This document shows positions 7,714-15,576 of a DNA stretch of 30,820 nucleotides, one piece after another (the stretch's first letter is position 1; each line of letters opens with the position of its first letter). Source of the stretch: JBOFSQ01 sp051651625 (GTDB lineage: Bacteria > Planctomycetota > Planctomycetia > Pirellulales > Thermoguttaceae); NCBI GenBank assembly GCA_051651625.1, contig JBOFSQ010000075.1, positions 1-30,820 of the forward strand, given 5' to 3'. The position numbers and the translations under genes were made by a program. The notes under the pieces were generated by a model, which saw only the letters and a list, made by a program, of their open reading frames with translations, ran no database searches and was not told the DNA's origin.

Positions 7714-7974
7714 TCAGTGCGCCGCCTTGAGACGCTCTTGTCGCTCGGCAAACTGTTCTTCTGACGTTAGCACTGTGTCACTTCGTTTCGTTGGACGCAT
7801 TAGTACGAGCGTTCCAAGAATGAGGAATAGCAGGATGCAGAAATAGGAGAGCAACCACTCCATTTTCTTTTCTTCTTCTTTACCCGCCGCTAGTACGACA
7901 TCCGCCGGCACCGCGAGCACAATCGCCCACAGAAAGCCAAGTACGCGACACTTCCACAATTCATAAGTTTTCAT
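7714..7974 (-). CDS. Small membrane protein with signal peptide and one transmembrane helix
   Basis: An 86-aa protein not matched to a named family. It opens MKTYELWKC, followed by a signal-like segment VLGFLWAIVLAVPADVVLAA (cleavage probably after VLA). A charged GKEEEKKMEW turn precedes a second hydrophobic helix, WLLSYFCILLFLILGTLVLM. The cytoplasmic tail RPTKRSDTVLTSEEQFAERQ is polar and conserved-looking. I prefer this ATG to one 12 bases upstream because it gives a normal signal peptide; both are possible. It could be the last gene of the long minus-strand run, though 204 bases separate it from the gene before. Confidence 0.65.
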   Translation of the reverse strand: MKTYELWKCRVLGFLWAIVLAVPADVVLAAGKEEEKKMEWLLSYFCILLFLILGTLVLMRPTKRSDTVLTSEEQFAERQERLKAAH

Positions 7975-8178
7975 CGCCACACCCATTTGCCAAGACCAAG
8001 ACCAAAATAAAAACTGGGTGCGGAGTATACCACGGTCTGCGTTTTGGTGTAGTCCGTATCTGGGAAAAGCTGGGAAACGGGTTGCAGTAAAATCTGCTGG
8101 CTGGGGATCGTGTGCGTTTTTCCCCCGACGCCAACGTCAACGTGGAAATGATGATGACGAATGCCGCTCCGATTTTGG

Positions 8179-10545
8179 TCACTTCGTTTCGCTACTGTTT
8201 CCGCCGCGCCACGGTGTTGGGATGTTTGGCATGTTCGGCATTGCTGGAAGATATTGGAGCGGGTTAAGACGTTGCCACGGGTTCGGCTGCGACGGTGACG
8301 GCGTTTGCGGTGTCGGTGGGGTGAGGTAGCTAACGCCGGTGATGGCGATGTCGTCGATCCAAACTCGTCCGCCGCCGCCAACAGCGATGATTAACTTGCA
8401 GTGTCCGTTGAACGGCGGAACGCGGTACACCGCAAACTCTTGCCAGCCGTTCGTCGCACCAACACGCACCGCAAGTGCCTCGCCGCCGAGCGTGTCCATC
8501 ACGATGAGACCGTCTTGCGTGCCATGCAGCGGTTCAGGGATGTTCGCCCAAAACGAAATGCAGAGCACTTCACCAAGCCTCACCGGCACAGGCGGTGAAG
8601 TAATCCACATCGGCGCAGTCTCGAAAAGTGCGGGCATCGACTTCGGTTCAGTTTCGTGAACGAGAAGTTCAACGCCGCCGCGTCCCGAATGCGCCGCACG
8701 CGGAACAATCTGCGCAAACGTTGCCACACCTGCGGTCTTGTGTTCCTCGACGCTCCAGCCGTTCTGTTGCCACGCGACTGCGGATTCGGCGTCGCCGCTT
8801 GGTAGACGATTGGCTTCGCGCGCGCCGCCTTGCGCACGGTTACGCCACGCAAGATACGCTGGCATCGTGCCAAAACTGACCGATGTCGGTAGCATCGAAT
8901 TGTTGAGGTCATACCGCGTTGCTTCGCGTCGGATGTCGCGCTCGACAAGTCGCACACCGCGCGTCGCTCGTTCTGCCTGCGTGTACGCCGATGCGTTTTG
9001 ACGCGACGCATAAAACTCTGCGCAAAGTTCGGCCCAGCGGCGCGTTGACGCGATGAGCGATTCCTGTTCCGGTAACGTCAAAATCGGAATCTGCCCGACC
9101 GTCGGGATCGCCCGCGAAACCTGCATCTGCCGCAGTTGTTCGTAAGTCTTTTCAAATGAATCGACACGCCGCGTTGCAAGTTCATACGCAAGCTGTGCCA
9201 TTCGCTGACCGAGTTGTCGTGACCGCTGCGTCGCGGTCGTAAGCACGGTTGGGTCTTCAGTAAAAAAGACGAGCGACTGCGACGTACTCTCCTCAAGCAC
9301 GATCTCCATTCCACCGGCGATTCGCTGCGTTCGCAAACCGCCGATGTCGCCGGGGAGAAGCTGATACGCCGAGTATGTATCGGGGACGCCCGGCACGATG
9401 TAACGCGCCTCTCCCGGCGGTGCGGGGCCGAGATCGTACTGCGTTTCGAGCGGTGCAGTCGTCGGAATGAGAAGACGCGAACGCGGCGTCTTGACAATCG
9501 CCATTTGCGTTCCAGACGTGGTCGGCGAAATTGTGTCAACGGGATCGCCGCGACTGAACCATTCCTCAACCAACATCAACTCGTGATTGACCAGTTCCAA
9601 AACGCGGCGACGGTATTCGGTATCGGGGTCGCTCCCCAAGAGCGGCGTGTTCGACTGGAAGACAAGACCGTGACACCCCGCACCTATCGCAAGGTGAACA
9701 AGAAGCTGAACTTGTTCGTAAGTTAGTGCCGCAGTTTCGCTGGCGGGTACTCCAAAAAGTTGCCACTGCGAAATGAGGTGTGGATCGGGTTGCGTTTGAA
9801 TCGTCCCCCAAATCGGCGTATCGGGGCGAACGAGTCGCGGGACTTCCTGCTGCCAACGACTGTAGTTTTCGAGCGATTGCGTTGTGAGAATCGGTGCGCG
9901 GCCAATCAAAACTACATCGACGAGACGGCTAAAATCCCAAATGCCGCTCTCTGGCTGTCCCATCAGAAACCGGTCGGGGCAGACGCTTCGAAGCTGCGCC
10001 GACCACTGCGCGTATGTTGCGAGGTCGCCTTTGACAAGCCCTTCGCCAAGATTCCAAAACAAGACACGATCATAGAGCGGATCGGTTAGCGGAACGGCGT
10101 CGAATCCGCTACCGCGCGGGTTTGACAGTTCGGCGGGCGATGGTGGCGAGGCGATGATCCAGAGGCCGCAAACGCGAGCCTCTTGGAGAACACTCGGCGT
10201 CGGGCGCGTTGACATTGCAACCGCGTTGAATCCGAGTTTTTTCAGCTCTACAAGTGGTTCGCCGCGATATTCTATCGCACGCATTCCTGTTGGCACACCA
10301 TCGACGAGGAGCGTCGTGCCGACCATTCTCACTGTGGGACGCTGCGAAATTGCGTCTGCTGTTGGTGCGAGGAGCGACGTTGCGATTGGGACGTTGCCGC
10401 TGTTGTTGTTTGCAACCGTCACCTCGCGCGGCGCGGGTGAAATTTGTGCAGGCGAAATCGGCGCAGGGGTACTCTCCGCCGCTCTCAAATCGAGAGCGAA
10501 AACCGCAACAAATATCGCAAAGATGAAAACGATCCAGTGACGCAT
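8179..10545 (-). CDS. Large secreted protein with TIM-barrel-like (glycosidase-type) region and C-terminal carbohydrate-binding-like domain
   Basis: The 788-aa product starts with a Sec signal (MRHWIVFIFAIFVAVFALDL, cleavage near RAA). Residues about 60-330 read like a glycoside-hydrolase-type barrel: LLVDGVPTGMRAIEYRGEPL leads to LKKLGFNAVAMSTRPTPSVL, then VCGLWIIASPP, FWNLGEGLVKGDLATYAQW and later PIWGTIQTQPDPHLISQWQ. No catalytic Glu pair can be assigned with confidence. The final third (about 600-750: GWSVEEHKTAGVATFAQIV, then ISFWANIPEP and VWIDDIAITG) looks like a jelly-roll carbohydrate-binding domain. A Pro-rich tail ends the protein. It lies 44 bases after apbE and likely shares its transcript. 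The function is probably binding or breakdown of a polysaccharide at the cell surface, which is inference. Confidence 0.72.
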   Translation of the reverse strand: MRHWIVFIFAIFVAVFALDLRAAESTPAPISPAQISPAPREVTVANNNSGNVPIATSLLAPTADAISQRPTVRMVGTTLLVDGVPTGMRAIEYRGEPLVELKKLGFNAVAMSTRPTPSVLQEARVCGLWIIASPPSPAELSNPRGSGFDAVPLTDPLYDRVLFWNLGEGLVKGDLATYAQWSAQLRSVCPDRFLMGQPESGIWDFSRLVDVVLIGRAPILTTQSLENYSRWQQEVPRLVRPDTPIWGTIQTQPDPHLISQWQLFGVPASETAALTYEQVQLLVHLAIGAGCHGLVFQSNTPLLGSDPDTEYRRRVLELVNHELMLVEEWFSRGDPVDTISPTTSGTQMAIVKTPRSRLLIPTTAPLETQYDLGPAPPGEARYIVPGVPDTYSAYQLLPGDIGGLRTQRIAGGMEIVLEESTSQSLVFFTEDPTVLTTATQRSRQLGQRMAQLAYELATRRVDSFEKTYEQLRQMQVSRAIPTVGQIPILTLPEQESLIASTRRWAELCAEFYASRQNASAYTQAERATRGVRLVERDIRREATRYDLNNSMLPTSVSFGTMPAYLAWRNRAQGGAREANRLPSGDAESAVAWQQNGWSVEEHKTAGVATFAQIVPRAAHSGRGGVELLVHETEPKSMPALFETAPMWITSPPVPVRLGEVLCISFWANIPEPLHGTQDGLIVMDTLGGEALAVRVGATNGWQEFAVYRVPPFNGHCKLIIAVGGGGRVWIDDIAITGVSYLTPPTPQTPSPSQPNPWQRLNPLQYLPAMPNMPNIPTPWRGGNSSETK

Positions 10546-10589
10546 GACGTACAAAATCAGTCAGAATGTAGAGAACCCAGTCGGGAAGT

Positions 10590-11369
10590 CTACACGATTT
10601 TGCAGTCCGATAACAGAGGGAAAAATTGGCGGCAACCTCGCCAATTTTCGGCGTTCATCGTCATTGCAGCGGTGGAGAGGGCGTCGGCGAGGGTGGCGGT
10701 TGGAGCGGTCACATACGCGCGATCCGATTCCGTCGCGTAGTCTTGGCGCGAAACGCTGAAGATGTGTTCGCCGCGAAACGACTTGCCAGAACAACTGATG
10801 GCGGAATTACTCAATAAGTACGTTTCTTGCGCGTCGCCGCGTTCAATGACAACAGACCAGCCTTCGGCATCGTCCGGCGGATCGAGTGCCAAGAATGTAC
10901 TGGTGTCGGCACCGAGAATGGCACGCGAATAACCGTAGTCGTGCAAAATTGCTGCGACAACATCCAACGCGAAACCTTTTCCGATCCCGCCGAGGTCGAG
11001 ACGGAGCGACTCGACGAGCGATTGTACGCGAAACGGTCGCGTCAGTAGACGAAACGCCTCAACCGACGCAGGTTGTTGCGAGAGATACGCAACGTCAAAA
11101 TGTCCGCTGGTTAACCGATGTGCTTCGAGTGCGGCGACGAGACACCGGTACGTCTCCGCCGAAACTATCGTCGATTCACCTCTTCGCAACCGGTTGCAAC
11201 GTGCGATGTCGCTGTCTTCGACGAAACGACTCAACAGCGATTCGAGGCGACGTATCTCGTCAAAAATTTCTTCCGCAACGGAACGGATGCGTGCCACCTC
11301 CGATTCGGGAGCAGCAATACGAACCGAAAACCGTGCGTGCATTATCTCGTCACTGTGCTCGTGTTGCAC
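10590..11369 (-). CDS. apbE: ApbE-family FAD:protein FMN transferase
   Basis: ApbE proteins attach FMN to a Ser/Thr of target flavoproteins (for example RnfG/NqrC-type subunits) using FAD and Mg2+. The 259-aa protein shows the family core LRLDLGGIGKGFALD (around residues 128-142), the substrate region GWSVVIERG, and the Mg-binding ATLADALSTAAM near the C-terminus. It is shorter than typical ApbE (about 300-340) and lacks the usual lipoprotein signal, so it may act in the cytoplasm or use a different export route. The GTG start has GAGG at suitable spacing; an ATG nine codons later is the alternative. It begins 13 bases after the sugar-isomerase-like gene, which suggests one operon. Confidence 0.85.
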   Translation of the reverse strand: MQHEHSDEIMHARFSVRIAAPESEVARIRSVAEEIFDEIRRLESLLSRFVEDSDIARCNRLRRGESTIVSAETYRCLVAALEAHRLTSGHFDVAYLSQQPASVEAFRLLTRPFRVQSLVESLRLDLGGIGKGFALDVVAAILHDYGYSRAILGADTSTFLALDPPDDAEGWSVVIERGDAQETYLLSNSAISCSGKSFRGEHIFSVSRQDYATESDRAYVTAPTATLADALSTAAMTMNAENWRGCRQFFPLLSDCKIV

Positions 11370-11382
11370 GGAAAACCTCGCG

Positions 11383-12237
11383 TCATTTGACGAGTGTTCG
11401 CCACTTCTTCATCGACCGCTCAAGATGAATCTGCGCGTCGCCCTGAATGCCGTAACACTGCAAGCCAACGAGTCCGCGATAATCGAGCTTGTCCAGAATC
11501 GCCAGCAAAGCCGACAGGTCAAAAGAACCGCAGTCGAGCGGTTGGAGCCAGTTCCCTTTCTTCGCTTGCACTTCTTCAGGCGTGTCGGTGCCGTTGATCG
11601 TGATCGCTTTCAAGTACGGTCGTGCCGCGCGGAGAACAGTTTCGAGGTTTTCAATTTTGTCAACCGCGACCCAGTGACACAGATTGAACATCACGCCGAC
11701 CTTGCCATCGGGAAATCGTTTTGCGATCCGAACGCAGTCAGCGACCTTTTCGTTCCACGCACCTTGATGCGGATAGAGAACCACTTGCACGCCGAGCGGC
11801 TCAGTCACATCGAGTATCTGCTGGATCGTAGCAACCGCTTTGGCGTCGGCTGTTTCGTCCGAAGGTGGTGCCCCGTAAATGAGTAGGGCGAGTTGCGTAC
11901 CCTCGCCCTTCAAACACGGAATCGCTGCGGCGAGAGCGGGATCAAACGGCGGCTCTTGCGAGAGATCGACGCGAAAATAAACCTGCGCAACCTTGAGTCC
12001 GTGTTTCTTGGCAGACTGTACTCGCTCCGGCAAACCTTCCAGCCAAAGATGCGCAACGCCATCGTATCCGAGCGACGAAAGCATCTGGTGCTGATCATCG
12101 ACCGACCGCTTCTTCGCGTCGTGTGTGTCCATACAGAGCGCAAAGAATTCAAATCGCGGCTCCGCACCAGAGACGTTTTTGCAAACCAAAAGAACGAGCA
12201 GCAAAGTCACGAACGAGAGAATCAACTTGGTTTTCAT
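11383..12237 (-). CDS. Secreted sugar phosphate isomerase/epimerase-like TIM barrel
   Basis: A 284-aa protein with a Sec signal peptide (KTKLILSFVTLLLVLLVCKN, cleavage near VSG-AEP). It is followed by a xylose-isomerase-like TIM barrel (AP_endonuc_2 fold). Barrel strands and likely metal ligands are visible: FFALCMDTHD, LSSLGYDGVAHLWLEG, GLKVAQVYFRVDLS, GVQVVLYPHQGAWNE, GVMFNLCHWVAVD, LKAITINGTD and GLVGLQCYGIQGD. The usual Glu before the first histidine is a Tyr-Pro-His here, so the metal site may be changed. Exported members of this family are common in Planctomycetes and probably act on sugars in the periplasm; the substrate is unknown. It is separated from the upstream Gfo/Idh/MocA gene by a 235-base repeat region. 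Confidence 0.82.
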   Translation of the reverse strand: MKTKLILSFVTLLLVLLVCKNVSGAEPRFEFFALCMDTHDAKKRSVDDQHQMLSSLGYDGVAHLWLEGLPERVQSAKKHGLKVAQVYFRVDLSQEPPFDPALAAAIPCLKGEGTQLALLIYGAPPSDETADAKAVATIQQILDVTEPLGVQVVLYPHQGAWNEKVADCVRIAKRFPDGKVGVMFNLCHWVAVDKIENLETVLRAARPYLKAITINGTDTPEEVQAKKGNWLQPLDCGSFDLSALLAILDKLDYRGLVGLQCYGIQGDAQIHLERSMKKWRTLVK

Positions 12238-12280
12238 GGTTTTTTGACGTGGGGTAAGCGTTCACGAATTTTTTGAGGAG

Positions 12281-12428
12281 TCTCACACAAAGGCACGAAG
12301 AAGAATTTTAACGCGGAAATCGCGGAAGGACGGAAAGACGCAGAAGTTCTGAATTCCGCGTGTTCCGTTTTTCTGCGAGTTCCGCGTTCTCTCCTCTTCG
12401 TGTGCTCCGTGCCTTCGTGTGAGAAAAA
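12281..12428. repeat. Dispersed inverted repeat of the CACAAAGGCACGAAG family, copy 1
   Basis: The left arm, near 12283-12300, reads CTCACACAAAGGCACGAAGA. The right arm, near 12398-12423, reads as its complement (CGTGCCTTCGTGTGAG). The interior holds further short inverted segments (CGCGGAA and TTCCGCG). Similar elements are at 20028-20282 and 25746-25838. It fills most of the gap between the Gfo/Idh/MocA gene and the secreted barrel gene. Confidence 0.8.
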
Positions 12429-12472
12429 AGAACTGCCAATCGACCACGCTACTTGCAAACCGTGAACGAATG

Positions 12473-13804
12473 CTACACAACAAACATCGCGTCGTCCAGT
12501 TCGGTGGGACGCCCCGTTTTGGCAGATTCGCAGATTGTCCAAGCGATGACGTGTGCTGGGAACGCATCTTCGCCGGAGCATTGCAATGTCTCTTTTCCTT
12601 GGGCGGCGCGGACGAAGTTTTCGATGTGAAGCCGAATCACGGAGTCGGGGCGCGTAATCGGCAGAAGATACGGAACGACGTTTCCCGTCTCGCGGACTTT
12701 GATCAGATTCGGGTCTTCATCTTTGGCGGCGACGTTTTCTTTTTTGATGTCACCACGTCGGATGAACTCGTTCCACTTTGCAAGTCCGGGTTCGGCGTGC
12801 AGACGAAAGTCGCCTTCGCTCAATGACGTTTGCAGCGAGCCAAGATCGCCGAAGAAGTGTTCAAACGGTGTTCGCCCGCCGCCGCTCGTTGTCGTCCAAA
12901 CACGACTGATACCGCGAACGGTTGCATCGGGGAATGGGTACGAAAGCAGTGCCGAAACGTTGTCGATGCAATCGCCGTACTTGTAGTAATCGTGCCCGCC
13001 AATCGCTTGTACGCTTGAAGGACGAACACCGAAAAACCACTGCATTACATCAAGCTGCTGCGCGAGATAAACGGCGCAGGAACCGTGTCCGTATTGCGAA
13101 AACTGTTTCCAGTTTCGGTATTCTCGCATAGATTCGTAACCGAAACGGTTCAAGACATCAGCGGAGAGCGTATCACGCTCGGGCCACGCAAGTTCGGTGT
13201 GAACGCGGCGATTTGCTTGCGTCTCGAAGTGTGTGGTTGTGCCGAGAAGCAGTTCTCGCGCATCGGGGCAAACCAAATTTTCCGCCGCGTGGATGTAACG
13301 CGGATCGCTTCGCCGTTCAAAGCCAATTTGCAGAAGTCGATCTGCCAATCGCGCTGCTGCGATCATCGCGCGAGCACTTTCAGCATCGGTCGCCATCGGG
13401 GCATCGCAGTAGACGTGAAGTCCTGCTTGCAAAGCGGCGACGGTGTGATCGCAGTGACAAAAATCGGGAGAGGCGACGATTACGGCGTCGATTCGTCCGC
13501 GTTCTTTTTCGATCATCTCGTAGCAATCGGCGTAGGCGGCAACGTCGATGTCTTCGGACTCAAGATAGAGTCGCGCGGAGTTCACCGCAGTCGGCTGAAT
13601 ATCGCAGACGGCTACAAAACGCAGCGACTCGATCTTGAGTCCCGCATTGATGATCGCACGCCCCTGTCTGCCACAACCAACAATCGCAACGCGAACAACG
13701 TCGGCATCGCTGTTGTCTGCGAGCGGTTCGGGATCGGCGGCAGAGAGAATCGGTGCCGCCACAATTCCAGCGACCCCCGCTGATAGAAAATCGCGTCGTT
13801 TCAT
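12473..13804 (-). CDS. Tat-exported Gfo/Idh/MocA-family oxidoreductase lacking the usual catalytic Lys
   Basis: The 443-aa product begins MKRRDFLSAGVAGIV, a Tat signal, so a folded, cofactor-loaded protein is exported. The Rossmann motif is VAIVGCGRQG (G43, G45, G48). The family's usual EKP loop reads VYCDAPMATD (C133-D134-A135-P136), so the lysine that normally helps hydride transfer is missing. The C-terminal domain shows HGSCAVYLAQQLDVMQWFF and a later ITRPDSVIRLHIENFVRAAQ helix. An NAD(P)-dependent sugar or inositol dehydrogenase role is typical of the family; here activity may be altered. The start overlaps the stop of the gene before it by one base (TAATG), which indicates translational coupling. 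Confidence 0.85.
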   Translation of the reverse strand: MKRRDFLSAGVAGIVAAPILSAADPEPLADNSDADVVRVAIVGCGRQGRAIINAGLKIESLRFVAVCDIQPTAVNSARLYLESEDIDVAAYADCYEMIEKERGRIDAVIVASPDFCHCDHTVAALQAGLHVYCDAPMATDAESARAMIAAARLADRLLQIGFERRSDPRYIHAAENLVCPDARELLLGTTTHFETQANRRVHTELAWPERDTLSADVLNRFGYESMREYRNWKQFSQYGHGSCAVYLAQQLDVMQWFFGVRPSSVQAIGGHDYYKYGDCIDNVSALLSYPFPDATVRGISRVWTTTSGGGRTPFEHFFGDLGSLQTSLSEGDFRLHAEPGLAKWNEFIRRGDIKKENVAAKDEDPNLIKVRETGNVVPYLLPITRPDSVIRLHIENFVRAAQGKETLQCSGEDAFPAHVIAWTICESAKTGRPTELDDAMFVV

Positions 13805-14739
13805 TAGGCAAACCATTTACGAGTTCTGTTCTTGACGTTATCGAGTGCGAGCACTTCGTTGAGCAATCGCGTGTCTTCGTCGATTTCGTAGTCGAACATT
13901 CCGAACACGGTGAAGTCGGCACCGTTTGCGAATGCGTATTCGAGTGCGTTGCGCGGCGGGATCGCGCCTGCCGCCATGATTTTGTACGAAATCCACGGCT
14001 TCTCCACGCGCGACATAACGTCGATGACTTTGTCGGGATCGGCACACCAAGACGAGTCGTGATTCAGTTTCGCGCTCGGATAATTGTGGTGATGGAACGT
14101 CTTGAGATAGAAATCGCACTTGACCTTTTCACGCTCGCAGACCTCAACGACTTCAACTTCGTGCGCCGCCACGCCGACCGGTACGCCAAACGACCGCATC
14201 GTGTTCACCGCTTTTTTGATGAGATTGGGATGCCCAACTAATCCGTCGGCGTGAACGCCCCAGAGATAAAGCGAATCGACTCCGGCGTCGATGCACTGCT
14301 GGCATGCCTGCGTGTATTCCGCCATCTCTTCGTTGATCGGCGCGGTGGGACAGATGATCCATTGCATCTTTCCGCCCTGTTTTTTATATTCGCGCATCCC
14401 GTCGATGACACCGTTCGCGGTGTGAATCACAACGGCGTTAACGCCGTGCGCTTCGGCGACTCGCATCGTCTCAAAAATCTTTTCAGGGGTGTTGTAGTGG
14501 GCCGCCAGATTGTAGACGTACTGCAAGTCGCGTGAGTGCGTGTAGTGCGTCAACAAGTTTCCGCCGAGCAGCATACGCCCGATTTTCATTCCCGCGATCT
14601 CACCGCTGGGAATCTGCTGTTTGGCGACGATTGCTTTTTCGTCGGCAAACGCTCTGCTGGCGGATAACGCGGGCATCCCCGCCGCCGCCGCCATGGTTGC
14701 TCCTAACACCGTTGACTTGACAAAGTTACGCCGATTCAT
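13804..14739 (-). CDS. Tat-exported TIM-barrel protein (aldo/keto-reductase-like, planctomycete type)
   Basis: This 311-aa product starts MNRRNFVKSTVLGATMAAAA, a clear Tat signal. The mature protein has a (beta/alpha)8 pattern. GMKIGRMLLGGNLLTHYTHS is the typical entry strand; further segments are AEAHGVNAVVIHTANGVID, GGKMQWIICPTAP, QCIDAGVDSLYLWGVHADGL, VPVGVAAHEVEVVEVCE, CDFYLKTFHHHNYPS, KPWISYKIMAAGAIPP and GADFTVFGMFDYEIDED. This fits the aldo/keto-reductase-like barrels abundant in Planctomycetes, but no AKR tetrad is evident, so the reaction is unknown. GGAGG lies seven bases upstream of the ATG. Its last base of the stop codon is shared with the start of the Gfo/Idh/MocA gene, so the two proteins are probably made together. 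Confidence 0.82.
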   Translation of the reverse strand: MNRRNFVKSTVLGATMAAAAGMPALSASRAFADEKAIVAKQQIPSGEIAGMKIGRMLLGGNLLTHYTHSRDLQYVYNLAAHYNTPEKIFETMRVAEAHGVNAVVIHTANGVIDGMREYKKQGGKMQWIICPTAPINEEMAEYTQACQQCIDAGVDSLYLWGVHADGLVGHPNLIKKAVNTMRSFGVPVGVAAHEVEVVEVCEREKVKCDFYLKTFHHHNYPSAKLNHDSSWCADPDKVIDVMSRVEKPWISYKIMAAGAIPPRNALEYAFANGADFTVFGMFDYEIDEDTRLLNEVLALDNVKNRTRKWFA

Positions 14740-14821
14740 CTTAAAGTCCTCCGAATAGTGGATAGTGAAACCGCCAAACAATTTGAAACCGGAAATTACT
14801 GGTGCGTAATACCGCACACGG

Positions 14822-14998
14822 TCACGATTCGTCGCTGCGTTTGGATGCAGTGTTGCGCATTGTTTTACCGCGCCGCCGCCATGCCGCCCGCAGCAGAACC
14901 GTTGCCCAACAACACACCACGCCACAAACCAATGCCGCCGTCCACGTCAACAACTCGTGTCCGAAACAATGAGCAAGCAATATGTTTACTGTATTCAT
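14822..14998 (-). CDS. 58-aa single-pass membrane protein (small ORF)
   Basis: A short reading frame of 58 codons has an ATG preceded by AGAAAGGAAG at good spacing. It reads MNTVNILLAHCFGHELLTW, then one hydrophobic helix (TAALVCGVVCCWATVLLRAA) and a strongly basic tail (WRRRGKTMRN...). The positive-inside rule puts the C-terminus in the cytoplasm. It lies between the lipoprotein gene (102 bases before) and the Tat barrel gene (82 bases after), all on the minus strand, so it may be part of the same run. No family is recognised. The evidence is the ribosome site, the clean single helix and the position. Confidence 0.6.
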   Translation of the reverse strand: MNTVNILLAHCFGHELLTWTAALVCGVVCCWATVLLRAAWRRRGKTMRNTASKRSDES

Positions 14999-15100
14999 CG
15001 CACGCTTCCTTTCTGTTTGCTAAAAACCACACCCACTACAATCATCAAACACCGACACTACAAGTGTAAACGGTTACGCTGCGTCGATCAATTTCACTGG

Positions 15101-15532
15101 TCATTGTTTGTTTTTCCCTGCCGACGATGGGGCCAATCCCGGAAGGTCGAAGTTGACCGGAGCCCCCGACTTGGTTATGGAGGCTCGCAAGGGACTATTC
15201 AACTCATAGTCTTGATGGGTGATGCGGATCGGGCGTTGTACATCAAAAGTTTTCTTGCTCAGGTCGTCGGTCATTGTGTGAGCTTCAAGGCGAGAACCGC
15301 GAATTTTCACAATTTTCTCGCCCGGGGGAACTTCGGTGGAGTACTTACCCGACTTGATCTCTGCCCCCGCAACCGCAGTGGCTCCATCAAGGGCTTCGAA
15401 GGAGATGATCCCCGCTTCGACCGGCTGACCATCAACGCAAACCGTTCCCGAAACGGGGATTAAAGACTCAGTGGAACAGCCCAAAACAGCAAACAATCCA
15501 ACGCAAAAAGCAAAGTATGCCTTAACTTTCAT
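15101..15532 (-). CDS. Small lipoprotein with a transthyretin-like (VSGTV...DGQPV) domain
   Basis: The 143-aa product has a lipoprotein signal ending FAVLGC (Cys19). The mature part follows the common planctomycete pattern IPVSGTVCVDGQPVEAGIIS, then SFEALDG, GKYSTEVPPGEKIVKIRG, and a closing beta strand before a polar tail. This matches carboxypeptidase-regulatory/transthyretin-like folds that typically follow DUF1559 genes. GGAGG lies six bases before the ATG. It is 44 bases downstream of the DUF1559 gene and is probably co-transcribed. The role is likely structural, at the inner or outer membrane surface; no ligand can be inferred. Confidence 0.82.
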   Translation of the reverse strand: MKVKAYFAFCVGLFAVLGCSTESLIPVSGTVCVDGQPVEAGIISFEALDGATAVAGAEIKSGKYSTEVPPGEKIVKIRGSRLEAHTMTDDLSKKTFDVQRPIRITHQDYELNSPLRASITKSGAPVNFDLPGLAPSSAGKNKQ

Positions 15533-15576
15533 TGATCGCCTCCTTATACGTTATACTCGATATGGACGACACAACA

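Noticed and set aside
13085..13783. 232-codon plus-strand frame opposite the Gfo/Idh/MocA gene
   Set aside because: The minus-strand protein has clear cofactor and Tat motifs; the antisense frame has none.
14758..15069. 103-codon plus-strand frame
   Set aside because: It lies opposite the 58-codon minus-strand gene that has a good ribosome site; its composition (Thr/Pro/His-rich) is typical of a shadow.
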